A stretch of DNA of 40,861 nucleotides. Origin: a virus. Below are positions 23,070 to 30,486 of the stretch, piece by piece. Positions within the stretch are counted from its first letter, which is position 1, and each line of letters begins with the position of its first letter. Where the stretch lies: IMG/VR virus record IMGVR_UViG_3300006805_000010, positions 1 through 40,861 of that record; one strand, 5' to 3'. The notes beneath the pieces were generated by a model. It was not told where the DNA came from and ran no database searches. It saw nothing but the letters and a program-made list of their open reading frames with translations. The position numbers and the translations under genes were made by a program.

Positions 23070-23547
23070 CAGTTATTTGTGAGCCTTGTGGTAATGTCAC
23101 TTTTGCAGAGTCACTTGTGAGGTGTTTTTCAAGAGTTTTAACAAGCTTCTCAATGTTTTTCCCCATTTTTTCAAGCCCGTTTTTATTTTGAATGGCAATT
23201 TTGTGGGTTTCTGCAACCATTTGATTTGTGATTGCAAACTGCTTCATTACTTCAAACCCTTGTTTTTGAAATTCAAGAGTATTGGTGTCTCGCCCTTGGA
23301 AAATTTTTGTAATTACTTCATTTTCTGTAGTCAATCTCTTAATCTCAATTTCCATTTTTTCTACCTTTTTTTGAAGTTCTGCACTTTCTTCTTTGTAAAG
23401 TTCACGCACACGGTCTTCAACAACGGTTTTTTCAGCATCACGGTCTCTTAATCGTTTGTCAAAAAGACCCCAAATTGCAAAGAAACCTCCAACTACAAGA
23501 ACAAGAATTGGAATCCATGTTGGCAGTGAGTTTATGAAATCTATCAT
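23044..23547 (-). CDS. Membrane-anchored coiled-coil protein, 167 aa
   Basis: An N-terminal transmembrane helix (about residues 10-29, WIPILVLVVGGFFAIWGLF) is followed by a long charged coiled coil (30-150) and a Ser/Thr-rich end. It resembles in design an inner-membrane spanin or a membrane-tethered exclusion protein, and its coiled coil could interact with the convergent 22719 product. It has its own promoter (23557-23586) with a palindrome between the boxes, so it seems to be separately regulated from the early operon. Function not established. Confidence 0.7.
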   Translation of the reverse strand: MIDFINSLPTWIPILVLVVGGFFAIWGLFDKRLRDRDAEKTVVEDRVRELYKEESAELQKKVEKMEIEIKRLTTENEVITKIFQGRDTNTLEFQKQGFEVMKQFAITNQMVAETHKIAIQNKNGLEKMGKNIEKLVKTLEKHLTSDSAKVTLPQGSQITVKPSSVSS

Positions 23548-23556
23548 GTGTCACTC

Positions 23557-23586
23557 AGTATAGCGTTATAAACGCTTACCAGACAA
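23557..23586 (-). promoter_or_regulatory. Minus-strand promoter with internal palindrome
   Basis: Read on the minus strand: TTGTCT (23586-23581), 18-base spacer, TATACT (23562-23557), then nine bases to the ATG at 23547. The spacer contains GCGTTTATAACGC, a perfect 5+3+5 inverted repeat (23563-23575) directly abutting the -10 box, a likely operator. Confidence 0.6.
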
Positions 23587-23609
23587 CACAGAATCATTTT
23601 TACGGGGTT

Positions 23610-24833
23610 TTAGTCAAGAAAAGGGTTACCAGTATAGGTTGTTGTAGTTTGCCCTACCATAAACGAATACAGGGGCTTCTTATGCCAAGAACCAGTTTCA
23701 CTTATAAGCTCCCATTGTCCCTGACGTATTAGTTGAATTGACTCAATGCGACCAATTTCTTTTACTGTGCCTGTCAAATCAAAAACTTTGCAGTGGGTTT
23801 TTCCTTCAACTTTTCTCACACCCCGACCAAGCATTTGATAATAAAGTGCAATGGAGCGAGTAGGGCGAAGAAGCACAATAGCGTCAAGGCCTGGGTGGTC
23901 AAAACCAACCGTAAAAATTCCCACATTAAATACTGTCTTAATTTTTCCTGTTTTGAAATCATCCACAATTTTAGCTCTTAATTTGGGTGGGGTTTTTGCG
24001 GTCACAACAGCAGAGTTATCCACAATTTCTGCATAATGTTGGGCTTGTTGAATTGAGCTACAAAACACCAGAACTGACTTTGAAACCTGCTCTGCCAAAA
24101 AGATTGTCTCTAAAATCTCAGTTTCTTTTTTACTTATTTTGTCTTCAAAAGCATTCAGGTTGAAGTCAGACTTTGAAATGTTGGTTGGAATGTCTGAGTG
24201 TGAAATAACTGATTTATCAAAATACCGAAGTGGCACAAGAAAACCTGCTTTCACAAGTTCGTGATTATTTATGTTAAAAACAATCCTATGCCAAAAACGA
24301 GGTGCAATGCGGTTTATGAGCTTAGTCGTGGTATGTGTGTACAACTCGCCTTCGGAAGTTCGCTCATAGAATTGTTCCTGGCGGTACGGTGTAGCTGTGA
24401 AACCAACCACTTTAGGGTTACCAATACGAGACAGGAAAGCCGTAAACATACCGTCCAAGTTCTTTGGATTCACACTATGGCACTCATCAATAATCACTTG
24501 TTTGAAATGGGCAAACTCTTCAGGCTTTTTGTAAACACTTTGGATAGTGGCGAAAGTGAAGGTGCTGATGTCTTTACGGCCTACCCCTGCAGAATACACG
24601 CCCACTTCAGAGGGGTTCACATACGTTTCCATTTTGGCTTGATTTTGCAAAAGTATTTCTCGTGAAGGTTGTAAAACAAGAACTGGCTGATTGAGCTTGT
24701 GTGCCAGGTCTGCAATAACAAGAGACTTACCTGCTCCTGTGGGTAGCACGCAAATATCTGGTTCAGGGAATTTTTGTGACCACAGGAGCTTTTCTACTGC
24801 AGCTTTCTGGTAAGGTCTAAGAGTGTATTGCAT
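23610..24833 (-). CDS. SF2 DEAD/DEAH-type helicase (DECH box), 407 aa
   Basis: An ATP-dependent DNA (or RNA) helicase. It has a Q-motif-like RPYQKAAVEKLL at residues 6-17, Walker A PTGAGKS (31-37), motif Ia (LVLQPSREIL), Walker B DECH (115-118), motif III GFTATPYR, and in domain 2 the motif VI YYQMLGRGVRK. This order matches the UvsW/RadD/type III Res-subunit group that remodels branched DNA during replication and repair. The C-terminus is short after motif VI, with no accessory domain. Its ATG overlaps the upstream stop by one base. With the RecB-like nuclease and RusA it points to phage-encoded recombination-dependent replication. Confidence 0.88.
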   Translation of the reverse strand: MQYTLRPYQKAAVEKLLWSQKFPEPDICVLPTGAGKSLVIADLAHKLNQPVLVLQPSREILLQNQAKMETYVNPSEVGVYSAGVGRKDISTFTFATIQSVYKKPEEFAHFKQVIIDECHSVNPKNLDGMFTAFLSRIGNPKVVGFTATPYRQEQFYERTSEGELYTHTTTKLINRIAPRFWHRIVFNINNHELVKAGFLVPLRYFDKSVISHSDIPTNISKSDFNLNAFEDKISKKETEILETIFLAEQVSKSVLVFCSSIQQAQHYAEIVDNSAVVTAKTPPKLRAKIVDDFKTGKIKTVFNVGIFTVGFDHPGLDAIVLLRPTRSIALYYQMLGRGVRKVEGKTHCKVFDLTGTVKEIGRIESIQLIRQGQWELISETGSWHKKPLYSFMVGQTTTTYTGNPFLD

Positions 24834-25195
24834 TATTTTGCCTCAAAACTTGTAATCTTGTCCTGACTACAAAGATGAAAACCAAGTCCACTTTCTCCTG
24901 TGTAATGAATTGTTATTTCTTTATCGCTTCGTGAAGACTCTCGCAATTCATCAGCCAATTTATAATCATCTTGCCTCACACAATAAACATCTTCTTGTGA
25001 CTGGTTTTTGCTTGTTTTGAAGTAAACTCTGTAATTTTTTACAAAAATTCCACTTCTCTCAACAGCAGTAACAAATCCCGTATGACTTCCTTCAGCGTCA
25101 GTGTTTATGTGAATCAATCCAAGTCCTAGTATTCCCAAAACACAACCTGCAAAAATAATAAAAATCGCCAATACCCATGAAATAAAATCGCTCAT
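24833..25195 (-). CDS. Single-pass membrane protein, 120 aa
   Basis: A hydrophobic segment at residues 6-28 (SWVLAIFIIFAGCVLGILGLG) is followed by a mixed alpha/beta domain of about 85 residues that contains repeated strands (FVTAVERSGIFVKNYRVYFK; KEITIHYTGESGLGFHLCS). The domain resembles bacterial proteins that sit outside or inside the membrane as small OB-like barrels, but I cannot name the family. It is in the early operon with four-base overlap (ATGA) to the preceding small zinc-protein gene. Confidence 0.7.
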   Translation of the reverse strand: MSDFISWVLAIFIIFAGCVLGILGLGLIHINTDAEGSHTGFVTAVERSGIFVKNYRVYFKTSKNQSQEDVYCVRQDDYKLADELRESSRSDKEITIHYTGESGLGFHLCSQDKITSFEAK

Positions 25196-25326
25196 TTTAA
25201 CCTCACCCCCTTCTTGTGATTCGTAAGCCGTTTCAAACTATGCTTATCACAAAACTTACAATGTCTTTTAATAGGTGAAATCTTGAAGGTGTTTTCACAA
25301 CCTGGCACTTCACACTTTTTTGTCAT
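25192..25326 (-). CDS. 44-aa zinc-finger protein
   Basis: Too short for ordinary ORF calling but clearly placed: its ATG overlaps the stop of the NUDIX gene (ATGA) and its own stop overlaps the next ATG (ATGA). The product, beginning MTKKCEVPGC and containing HCKFC, has four cysteines (5, 10, 23, 26), a plausible single zinc site, and ends in a basic tail (KRLTNHKKGVRLK). It is likely a nucleic-acid or protein-binding mini-protein, of the sort phages use against host enzymes. The function is unknown. Confidence 0.7.
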   Translation of the reverse strand: MTKKCEVPGCENTFKISPIKRHCKFCDKHSLKRLTNHKKGVRLK

Positions 25327-25778
25327 TTGATTTGTTTGAATGAATATGTTTCAAGAAAGTCTAAAATTCGCTGCTTTGTTCCTTTGGTGAAGTCCTCGTC
25401 AGGTGTATCTTCAACCATTTCTTTTGTCCACCAGGAAACAAATTCAACTTCATTTTTATCAATTGTGAGTGTTCCACTTGCAACCCTTCCAAAGAAAGTG
25501 ACATACAGTTTTTGACCATTTTCAGTCTCTAAAACATGGTCTTCAAAATAATGCACATCTTTTACTCCAAGTCCCACTTCCTCGTACACTTCACGCTCTG
25601 CACAAAATTGAAGGTCAGTGTCAGTGCCGTCCATTTTGCCCCCTGGAATTCCATATTTGCCAGGGTTACTGTCTTCCAACATTGAACGCTTCATCACAAG
25701 CACTGAAGGCTTTTCCTCCCCGTCATGGATAATCATACTGACATTTACAATAAATCTATGCTTGTCTAAGTTTTTCAT
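25323..25778 (-). CDS. NUDIX hydrolase, 151 aa
   Basis: It cleaves a nucleoside diphosphate linked to another group. I start at the ATG at 25778 (MKNLDKHRFIVNVSM); the longer frame to 25865 would run further into the NDK gene. The NUDIX box REVYEEVGL (residues 62-70) is intact, with the conserved GGK just before (46-48). The stretch between G and RE is one residue longer than the canonical GX5EX7REUXEEXGU and lacks the first Glu (Thr/Asp there), a minor deviation. Substrate unknown (oxidised dNTPs, capped RNA or NAD are options). Next to the NDK homologue, a nucleotide-pool role is plausible. Confidence 0.88.
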   Translation of the reverse strand: MKNLDKHRFIVNVSMIIHDGEEKPSVLVMKRSMLEDSNPGKYGIPGGKMDGTDTDLQFCAEREVYEEVGLGVKDVHYFEDHVLETENGQKLYVTFFGRVASGTLTIDKNEVEFVSWWTKEMVEDTPDEDFTKGTKQRILDFLETYSFKQIK

Positions 25779-26328
25779 AATTTTGTTTATACACCTCCGC
25801 TTTGTGAGGTAACCAAATACTAATTTCAGTGATTGCAGCTTCAAGTGAGTCAGAGCAATGGGCAAGGTTGTCCCGACAGTAAGAGTTGTCGTATGTGTTT
25901 ATTTTTGGCATAACTCTCATGTATGGCAGAACATGACTTAAAGCTAAATTTCTTATTTGTCCTGGGTGGGTATCCAAAGGATTGCTTTTGCCAAGTATTC
26001 CCCTCATGTCAGCTACAAAAGCATCAGGATTTCCACGCATCCAGTCCTCAACAATCATTCCTTCAACCTCTTGCCCAATCAAATACTCGGTAATGGGAGT
26101 AAAGTGTGGAGCGGGTGACCCATCATTGAGCAATTTGATTGCATCATAATGGGTCTGTATTTTTTCCCGCTCCACAATGAACCTCTCCGTATGGACAACA
26201 ACACCACGCTCAGAAATAAGCCCCACGATTTCATCATGTACTTCAGGCTCAAGTCCGAGTGGCTTCACCATCATATATACGAATGGTTTTGCTTCTGTTT
26301 GTGTTTCGTGATTTTGTTGTCGTTCCAT
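25756..26328 (-). CDS. Nucleoside diphosphate kinase homologue, 190 aa
   Basis: Nucleoside diphosphate kinase transfers the gamma-phosphate of ATP to NDPs through a phospho-histidine. The signature segments are in order: FVYMMVKPLG with Lys22, THYDAIK with Tyr61, DMRGILGKSNP (Arg109, Ser115), DTHPGQIRNLALS (Arg126), and NLAHCSDSLEAAITEISIW, where His157 is the catalytic histidine in N-x-x-H-x-S-D-S and Asn154 and Ser159 flank it. All catalytic positions appear to be retained. About 18 residues are inserted between the PGxIR and NxxHxSDS motifs (around 133-152), and there is a short N-terminal extension, making it longer than the usual 140-150. It overlaps the NUDIX gene by 23 bases. Confidence 0.85.
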   Translation of the reverse strand: MERQQNHETQTEAKPFVYMMVKPLGLEPEVHDEIVGLISERGVVVHTERFIVEREKIQTHYDAIKLLNDGSPAPHFTPITEYLIGQEVEGMIVEDWMRGNPDAFVADMRGILGKSNPLDTHPGQIRNLALSHVLPYMRVMPKINTYDNSYCRDNLAHCSDSLEAAITEISIWLPHKAEVYKQNYEKLRQA

Positions 26329-26330
26329 AT

Positions 26331-26612
26331 TTATCGGAAAGTTTCAGCAAGACGCTTTGCGTCAGGAATTCGCTCAATAGGCAACAGTTTAAGCTGATGC
26401 CCATAGACCAAGAATTGTTTGCCCTTATATTCTTCAGGCACTTGGTCGCCCATTTCAGCAAGCAAATCATTGGCGTGTTCCACTTGTGCATTTGCTGCCT
26501 GCAAGTCAGTGAAATAGAAGCGGTTGTCTTCAACCCAGTCTTCTTTTGCATTTGCATAAAGCTCCTGCAACGCCTGTCCTAACATAAAGTGCAATGAACT
26601 AGACCTTTCCAT
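26331..26612 (-). CDS. Hypothetical protein, 93 aa
   Basis: A helical acidic protein (SSSLHFMLGQALQELYANAK; QAANAQVEHANDLLAEMGDQ) ending in LPIERIPDAKRLAETFR. A Shine-Dalgarno-like AGGTGAGAG lies directly upstream of the ATG at 26612, and the NDK gene starts two bases after its stop. The tight pairing suggests a partner for, or common use with, the NDK homologue, but nothing in the sequence shows it. Confidence 0.7.
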   Translation of the reverse strand: MERSSSLHFMLGQALQELYANAKEDWVEDNRFYFTDLQAANAQVEHANDLLAEMGDQVPEEYKGKQFLVYGHQLKLLPIERIPDAKRLAETFR

Positions 26613-26667
26613 GCTCTCACCTACTTTCTATAAGAAAACAATTTATTTGTTTTCTGAATTGAAAGGG

Positions 26668-26781
26668 TCAGTCGTCACCGAAAAGTAAATACAAAAATGC
26701 TATAAAAATTGCAAAATCAAAAAACCTTCCAACTAATGCAGTAATTATAAGCATTGCCAAAACTAAATAAGATTTTTTCAT
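26668..26781 (-). CDS. 37-aa hydrophobic membrane mini-protein
   Basis: Reading the minus strand from 26781, an ATG that overlaps the J-domain gene's stop (ATGA) opens a frame for MKKSYLVLAMLIITALVGRF... ending in LLFGDD. Almost the whole protein is hydrophobic: either one long helix or a hairpin around the GRFFDF turn. Overlap and membrane character support a real gene. It could be an early membrane modulator (for example of exclusion or lysis timing), which is only a guess. Confidence 0.55.
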   Translation of the reverse strand: MKKSYLVLAMLIITALVGRFFDFAIFIAFLYLLFGDD

Positions 26782-27296
26782 TTTGAAAACTCCTTTCGTA
26801 TGTCTTCAATCGCTTTATTGATTTCTTTGAACCGCTCAACATCCCCATCAGGCTTACTGTCTGGGTGATATTTGCTTGCCATTGTGCGATACACCGCTTC
26901 ATACACTCTCAATTCCTGACCTTGCATGACTCCCAAAATCTCATAAGGAGAGCGTACAGCAACTGGGGCTGCCAGTTGCATATACGCCGACTCCACAACT
27001 CTGCCGATACCCCGAACATCATTGAGTCGCATAGACTCAACAGCTATCGCAAGTACACGCAAGTTGTCTACAGCACGTTTTTGCAGATTCATAGTCAGGT
27101 GCACTTCCTTCCCATCTTTCACATAAAAAAGCTCAACTAAACGCTGTGTTTCATCCTGATAGTACGAATTTGACCGTGCCCCTGCAGGGTAGTTGGTTCG
27201 CCAGTCGTGCACACCCCACCTGTCAAAAGTTTCAGCAAGGTCTTGCTGCACCTGTTGCCATGTTTGGCGTGTTGTAATTGAATATTTATATCCCAT
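26778..27296 (-). CDS. J-domain (DnaJ-like) co-chaperone protein, 172 aa
   Basis: The C-terminal 55 residues are a J domain: SPYEILGVMQGQELRVYEAV, then the HPD tripeptide at 144-146 (SKYHPDSKPDGD), then RFKEINKAIEDIRKEF. J domains stimulate the ATPase of Hsp70 (DnaK). The N-terminal 115 residues are an unrecognised alpha/beta domain (TTRQTWQQVQQDLAETFDRW; VHLTMNLQKRAVDNLRVLAI) that may choose the client or bind DNA, as in viral J proteins. There is no Gly/Phe or zinc region. The phage would recruit the host DnaK. It also encodes GroES and GroEL. Confidence 0.88.
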   Translation of the reverse strand: MGYKYSITTRQTWQQVQQDLAETFDRWGVHDWRTNYPAGARSNSYYQDETQRLVELFYVKDGKEVHLTMNLQKRAVDNLRVLAIAVESMRLNDVRGIGRVVESAYMQLAAPVAVRSPYEILGVMQGQELRVYEAVYRTMASKYHPDSKPDGDVERFKEINKAIEDIRKEFSK

Positions 27297-27477
27297 TTGA
27301 TTTTATTTTTGCTTTTGTGTTTGGCTTCCCAGTAAATTCAAAAATTAAGCGATAATTGTATTTTAGCGTTCCCTGTTCAATGCCAGTAAAACCTCCAACC
27401 TGCACAACCCACCCCTCACTTCTGAGGTATGCAGCGACTGCATCAATAGCTTTTTCATCAATCTTGTCTTTTTTCAT
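27286..27477 (-). CDS. Small hypothetical protein, 63 aa
   Basis: A 63-residue alpha/beta protein (KKDKIDEKAIDAVAAYLRSE then WVVQVGGFTGIEQGTLKYNY). The ATG overlaps the upstream stop (ATGA) and the gene's end overlaps the J-domain gene by 11 bases. The helix followed by strands might be a small nucleic-acid-binding fold. Unknown function. Confidence 0.65.
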   Translation of the reverse strand: MKKDKIDEKAIDAVAAYLRSEGWVVQVGGFTGIEQGTLKYNYRLIFEFTGKPNTKAKIKSNGI

Positions 27478-28064
27478 TTGTTTGTTAATTTTTTAATTTT
27501 TTCAATTTGAGCAATAATCAAAGGATTTTTTATTTGACCTGCTTTTATTGCTTCCATAATTCGTGTTGCGGTATCAACCATAATGGGTGATAGTTTCTGC
27601 CCCAACTGGTCAAAAGCAAAGTAAATTGGCAAGTCGTTTCCAAAAGCATAATGACTTACTGCACCACCCAAAAATCCATTATCATCAAACCCGTCAAAAC
27701 GATTTACAAAAGCAACAACTCCCGCATGAGCTTCTTCATCGTACAAAACTTCACCTGTCACCATGTTTTTTACCGTTGCATGGAATGTTGGTTTGCCGTC
27801 ACTGGCAGGGCGTTGCTCTTCTTTGAAAGTTGCCTTTGGTTTTTTACCTTTGGCTATTTGATATTTTTCTTCAATCCCCGCTTCAACCATTGCTTTTTTT
27901 CTACGCTTCAAGCCTTCTTCCATAATGTTTGCATCTCGCCTTGCGTCCCTGATAAGTTGCACCACATCTCGAATATCCATTTTTCCTGTTTTTGTAAAGT
28001 CAGCCATACTCTGTTCAAGAAGCATGAGCTTTTCACAAATTGTTTTGGTTTTATAATCTGTCAT
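27474..28064 (-). CDS. Hypothetical early protein, 196 aa
   Basis: Helical N-terminus (residues 1-75, LMLLEQSMADFTKTGKMDIR and RDARRDANIMEEGLKRRKKA), a middle alpha/beta segment (TFHATVKNMVTGEVLYDEEA; VAFVNRFDGFDDNGF) and a helical C-terminus (IMVDTATRIMEAIKAGQIKN). I do not recognise the family. ATGA overlaps on both sides embed it in the recombination part of the operon, between the RecB-like nuclease and a small protein. Confidence 0.7.
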   Translation of the reverse strand: MTDYKTKTICEKLMLLEQSMADFTKTGKMDIRDVVQLIRDARRDANIMEEGLKRRKKAMVEAGIEEKYQIAKGKKPKATFKEEQRPASDGKPTFHATVKNMVTGEVLYDEEAHAGVVAFVNRFDGFDDNGFLGGAVSHYAFGNDLPIYFAFDQLGQKLSPIMVDTATRIMEAIKAGQIKNPLIIAQIEKIKKLTNK

Positions 28065-28819
28065 TGTTTTATTGGGTCAAATTCTTTGATGTGCTCAAGC
28101 GATTTATAAAGCTGCAAACTTGCTAAAAATGCTACAAACATTTTTCTGTACCATTGGTCGTCCTCAACAACTTTCACCTCAAATGAACCATCTTTGCCAA
28201 TGCGAATGACCAATTGACCATCATACTTTTCTTCAGGGTATTCCTCGGTTCTCGCTTGTCTGTACGCTGCAGTTTGAATTAAGTATTCTGCATAAATTGC
28301 ACTACTGGTTTTTAAGTCACCCAGGTACATTTTCCCGTCAATTTTGCAAATAAAATCAAGCGTTCCCGTGTAGCCATATTTTTGGGAAAACACTTGTTGC
28401 TCACTCAAAAGGAATTCAACTTTGTGCTTTTCCACCCAGTTCATAAATTTCATTGCCGACTTTTGAAGTTCAGGATTGACTGGTTGTGCAGGGCTGTCGC
28501 CCTTAATAAACCCTTCAACATATTTATGTAAAAATGTGCCGATTGTCCCTGCATCAGTTTTCTTTTGATAGTGACTCTTTCGCCCACCCTCCCAAATGGC
28601 AGCAAGTTGCAATTCATCGTAACTTTTGCCTGGCTCAATTTGTTCACTGACATAATCAATTGCAGAATTTGCAGCCCATGCAACCAATGCAGGCTTGTTA
28701 ATTATGCCAAGAGCTGTTGTGACGCTTGGAACTTTTTGCCCATTAAAGTGATATGTGTGTTTGAATGAGTCAAAAATAAGCTCAACGTCCCCTTTATATA
28801 ATTTTGTTTTGATAATCAT
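28061..28819 (-). CDS. PD-(D/E)XK exonuclease of the RecB/Cas4-like family, 252 aa
   Basis: A DNA exonuclease. The fold is marked by VPSVTTALGIINKPALVAWA at the N-terminus, GTIGTFLHKYVEG (His98) and LLSEQQVF (Glu140). The metal site follows: YGYTGTLDFICKIDGK (Asp155) then MYLGDLKTS (Asp168, Lys170) and QTAAYRQAR (Gln182, Tyr186). This order is that of RecB-family phage nucleases that resect ends for recombination; no Cas4 cysteine cluster is present. Its ATG has no Shine-Dalgarno (it follows an A/T-rich spacer) and its end overlaps the next gene (ATGA). Together with RusA and the SF2 helicase it suggests recombination-dependent replication. Confidence 0.85.
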   Translation of the reverse strand: MIIKTKLYKGDVELIFDSFKHTYHFNGQKVPSVTTALGIINKPALVAWAANSAIDYVSEQIEPGKSYDELQLAAIWEGGRKSHYQKKTDAGTIGTFLHKYVEGFIKGDSPAQPVNPELQKSAMKFMNWVEKHKVEFLLSEQQVFSQKYGYTGTLDFICKIDGKMYLGDLKTSSAIYAEYLIQTAAYRQARTEEYPEEKYDGQLVIRIGKDGSFEVKVVEDDQWYRKMFVAFLASLQLYKSLEHIKEFDPIKQ

Positions 28820-28821
28820 TT

Positions 28822-29139
28822 TTAATTAAGCATTGTTGGATTTTTACTTTTAGGTTCAAGTTTCCATCCAAACTCATTAAGTGCGATTGAAAATGCTTGT
28901 AGTGCCAGGGGAAGATTTGCCTGAAAAAGGAAACGAACAAAAGACACAACTATATTGAGGGCTTCATCGGGGTGCAATACTCCAAAGAATCCTGAGTTGG
29001 TGTTAAAAACACCGTGCTTCTCTTCAATCATTACAGTGAAGACTCCACACAACCCTTCAGCTTTGTGGATTTTTTCACATTTTCCACAAAGGGATTCAAC
29101 TTTGAAATATCGCTCTGGTTTATCTTTTATATGTAACAT
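28822..29139 (-). CDS. Hypothetical protein with paired cysteines, 105 aa
   Basis: A 105-residue protein with a CGKC pair at 18-21 and another Cys at 31 (CGKCEKIHKAEGLCG), then a helix-rich half (HPDEALNIVVSFVRFLFQAN). Three cysteines in the N-terminal half plus histidines could form a zinc site. The downstream nuclease gene begins two bases after its stop. Not recognised. Confidence 0.65.
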   Translation of the reverse strand: MLHIKDKPERYFKVESLCGKCEKIHKAEGLCGVFTVMIEEKHGVFNTNSGFFGVLHPDEALNIVVSFVRFLFQANLPLALQAFSIALNEFGWKLEPKSKNPTMLN

Positions 29140-29153
29140 AATTTTTTAGTGCC

Positions 29154-29480
29154 TCATTGGGCATCGTTTACACTTACGTTTGCTGCAGCTCTTGTCAGAG
29201 CTTGTGCAAATTCTTTTTTTAAGTCTTCTGGTGCAATTTCAAAAAGGTGTTCTTTGTATTCACTGTTTGGTATGGATGAAAAAGTAGTCACATCGGCCAC
29301 ATAAAAAGAAACATTGTCATTGCGACTATCTTTGCTCAATACGATTTTCAAAAACTTCCTGTCTTCTTTTTTCAAAAGAATTTCAGACCTTCTTGTTTTG
29401 TAGTCAATGTGTTTATTGTCCTCAGTCCACAACACAATTGATTCTTTTTTACCTAGAATTTTATTTATAACTTTTTTCAT
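29154..29480 (-). CDS. Hypothetical early protein, 108 aa
   Basis: A basic, mixed alpha/beta protein (KKVINKILGKKESIVLWTED; KFLKIVLSKDSRNDNVSFYV). It has a strong Shine-Dalgarno sequence (AAGGAGA) close to its ATG, in contrast to many late genes, and a stable hairpin lies immediately upstream (29493-29528). No family recognised. Confidence 0.7.
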   Translation of the reverse strand: MKKVINKILGKKESIVLWTEDNKHIDYKTRRSEILLKKEDRKFLKIVLSKDSRNDNVSFYVADVTTFSSIPNSEYKEHLFEIAPEDLKKEFAQALTRAAANVSVNDAQ

Positions 29481-29492
29481 AAGTTCTCCTTC

Positions 29493-29528
29493 CTACCGCC
29501 TGGTGAATGTCCCAAATCCAAGCGGTAG
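29493..29528 (-). promoter_or_regulatory. Intercistronic hairpin upstream of a Shine-Dalgarno
   Basis: GCGGTAG and CTACCGC (29522-29528 and 29493-29499) form a seven-base-pair stem extended by CCA/TGG after one mismatch, with a loop of about 14. On the minus-strand mRNA it lies between the stop of the 29538 gene and the AAGGAGA of the 29480 gene. It may stabilise the upstream message, act as an RNA-processing site or modulate translation. No T run, so not a terminator. Confidence 0.5.
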
Positions 29529-29537
29529 TTGCAGCAC

Positions 29538-30209
29538 TTATTTCCCTGCTTTAGCTTTTGCAGCAGCAAGTCTGGCTTCAGCCAGTTCTACTTCTAGCTC
29601 TTCAGGGGTCTTTTCTATTTTCATTGCACCTGCACTGTCAGCAGCCTTACCTGCTTCACTCACTGCAGAAATGAACTCTTCAGGGTCTTCAGCTTGAGGT
29701 GCAATTGCAGCAGTGGTCGTTTTTTCAACAGTCGCACCAGTTTTGTTTTCAAACACTACTGGCTCTAATTTTTTAACAGTTTTACTGAATGAAATTATGT
29801 TGTTGAAAACTTTTTGACCATCTTTACTCTCATTCTGCTCAACCATCACATCAACTTGCTGTCCAATAATGGACTCTGGGTCAAATGTGGCAACCTCTTC
29901 TTTTGTGAGGTCACGGCCTTGAATCGCTTTTACAAGCTTCCCAAGCCAACTTCTGTTATTTAATGCAGGACGGCATCTTTTCCACAAAAACCTACCTCGT
30001 GTGGTTTCTGCGTCAGTGCCTTCCTTTTGTGGCATAGGTTTATCGTCTAATATCGCAAATTGATAATTTAAGACTTCTTCTTCCTTACCTTGAAATTGGT
30101 TAAATTGGGTCACTTCATTGACATCAACGGCCAAGACTGTATATCTGTCCATAGGCACTGGGTCAAAATCACCACCCGTTTTTATTTCAATTTTTTTACC
30201 ATTTAGCAT
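29538..30209 (-). CDS. Probable ssDNA-binding / recombination accessory protein, 223 aa
   Basis: The N-terminal 140 residues form a beta-rich domain (YTVLAVDVNEVTQFNQFQGK; NYQFAILDD; IGQQVDVMVEQNESKDGQKV) with the strand order of OB-fold proteins of the DUF669 type that phages use as single-strand binding proteins. Residues 155-223 are an Ala/Glu/Lys-rich flexible tail, which lacks the usual acidic tip (it ends AKAKAGK). It is the second gene of the early operon, preceded by the regulator with one-base overlap and a GGGGGTGAG Shine-Dalgarno. The assignment is by pattern and context only. Confidence 0.55.
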   Translation of the reverse strand: MLNGKKIEIKTGGDFDPVPMDRYTVLAVDVNEVTQFNQFQGKEEEVLNYQFAILDDKPMPQKEGTDAETTRGRFLWKRCRPALNNRSWLGKLVKAIQGRDLTKEEVATFDPESIIGQQVDVMVEQNESKDGQKVFNNIISFSKTVKKLEPVVFENKTGATVEKTTTAAIAPQAEDPEEFISAVSEAGKAADSAGAMKIEKTPEELEVELAEARLAAAKAKAGK

Positions 30210-30481
30210 TATTCGCTCACCCCCTTCTCGCTTCCCGCAATTGGTTCACTTTCTGGTGAAGTTGAAATTGGGGATTTGCTCTTTTGTATTTCGGATTGTT
30301 TTTCAATCCAACGCTCAAGTTCATTGCGTCTAATTCTTGGGGTACGGTCAGAAAAATACACGACAGGGAGGGGATTTTCTTTATTGTCCATATACTCATA
30401 AATGGTTTGCCTGGAAACTCTCAAAAATTCTGCAACCTCTTCAATGAGTAAAAATTCTTTTTCTTGTTTGTCTAAAGCCAT
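30209..30481 (-). CDS. HTH (excisionase/MerR-like) regulator, 90 aa
   Basis: A helix-turn-helix and wing of the HTH_17/excisionase family: FLLIEEVAEFLRVSRQTIYEYM is helix 1, turn and recognition helix (residues 10-30), followed by the wing VVYFSDRTPRIRRNELERWI. The last 25 residues are Ser/Pro/Glu-rich. It is the first gene of the leftward early operon and its promoter faces the replication-gene promoter, so it probably binds the inverted repeats between them. The ATG lies five bases after the -10 box (leaderless). No integrase is present, so it is a regulator, not an excisionase. Confidence 0.85.
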   Translation of the reverse strand: MALDKQEKEFLLIEEVAEFLRVSRQTIYEYMDNKENPLPVVYFSDRTPRIRRNELERWIEKQSEIQKSKSPISTSPESEPIAGSEKGVSE

Positions 30482-30486
30482 ACTGT

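Noticed and set aside
30209-30481. Calling the HTH protein an excisionase
   Set aside because: Fold matches, but no integrase or attachment site exists here, so a regulator is the better reading.
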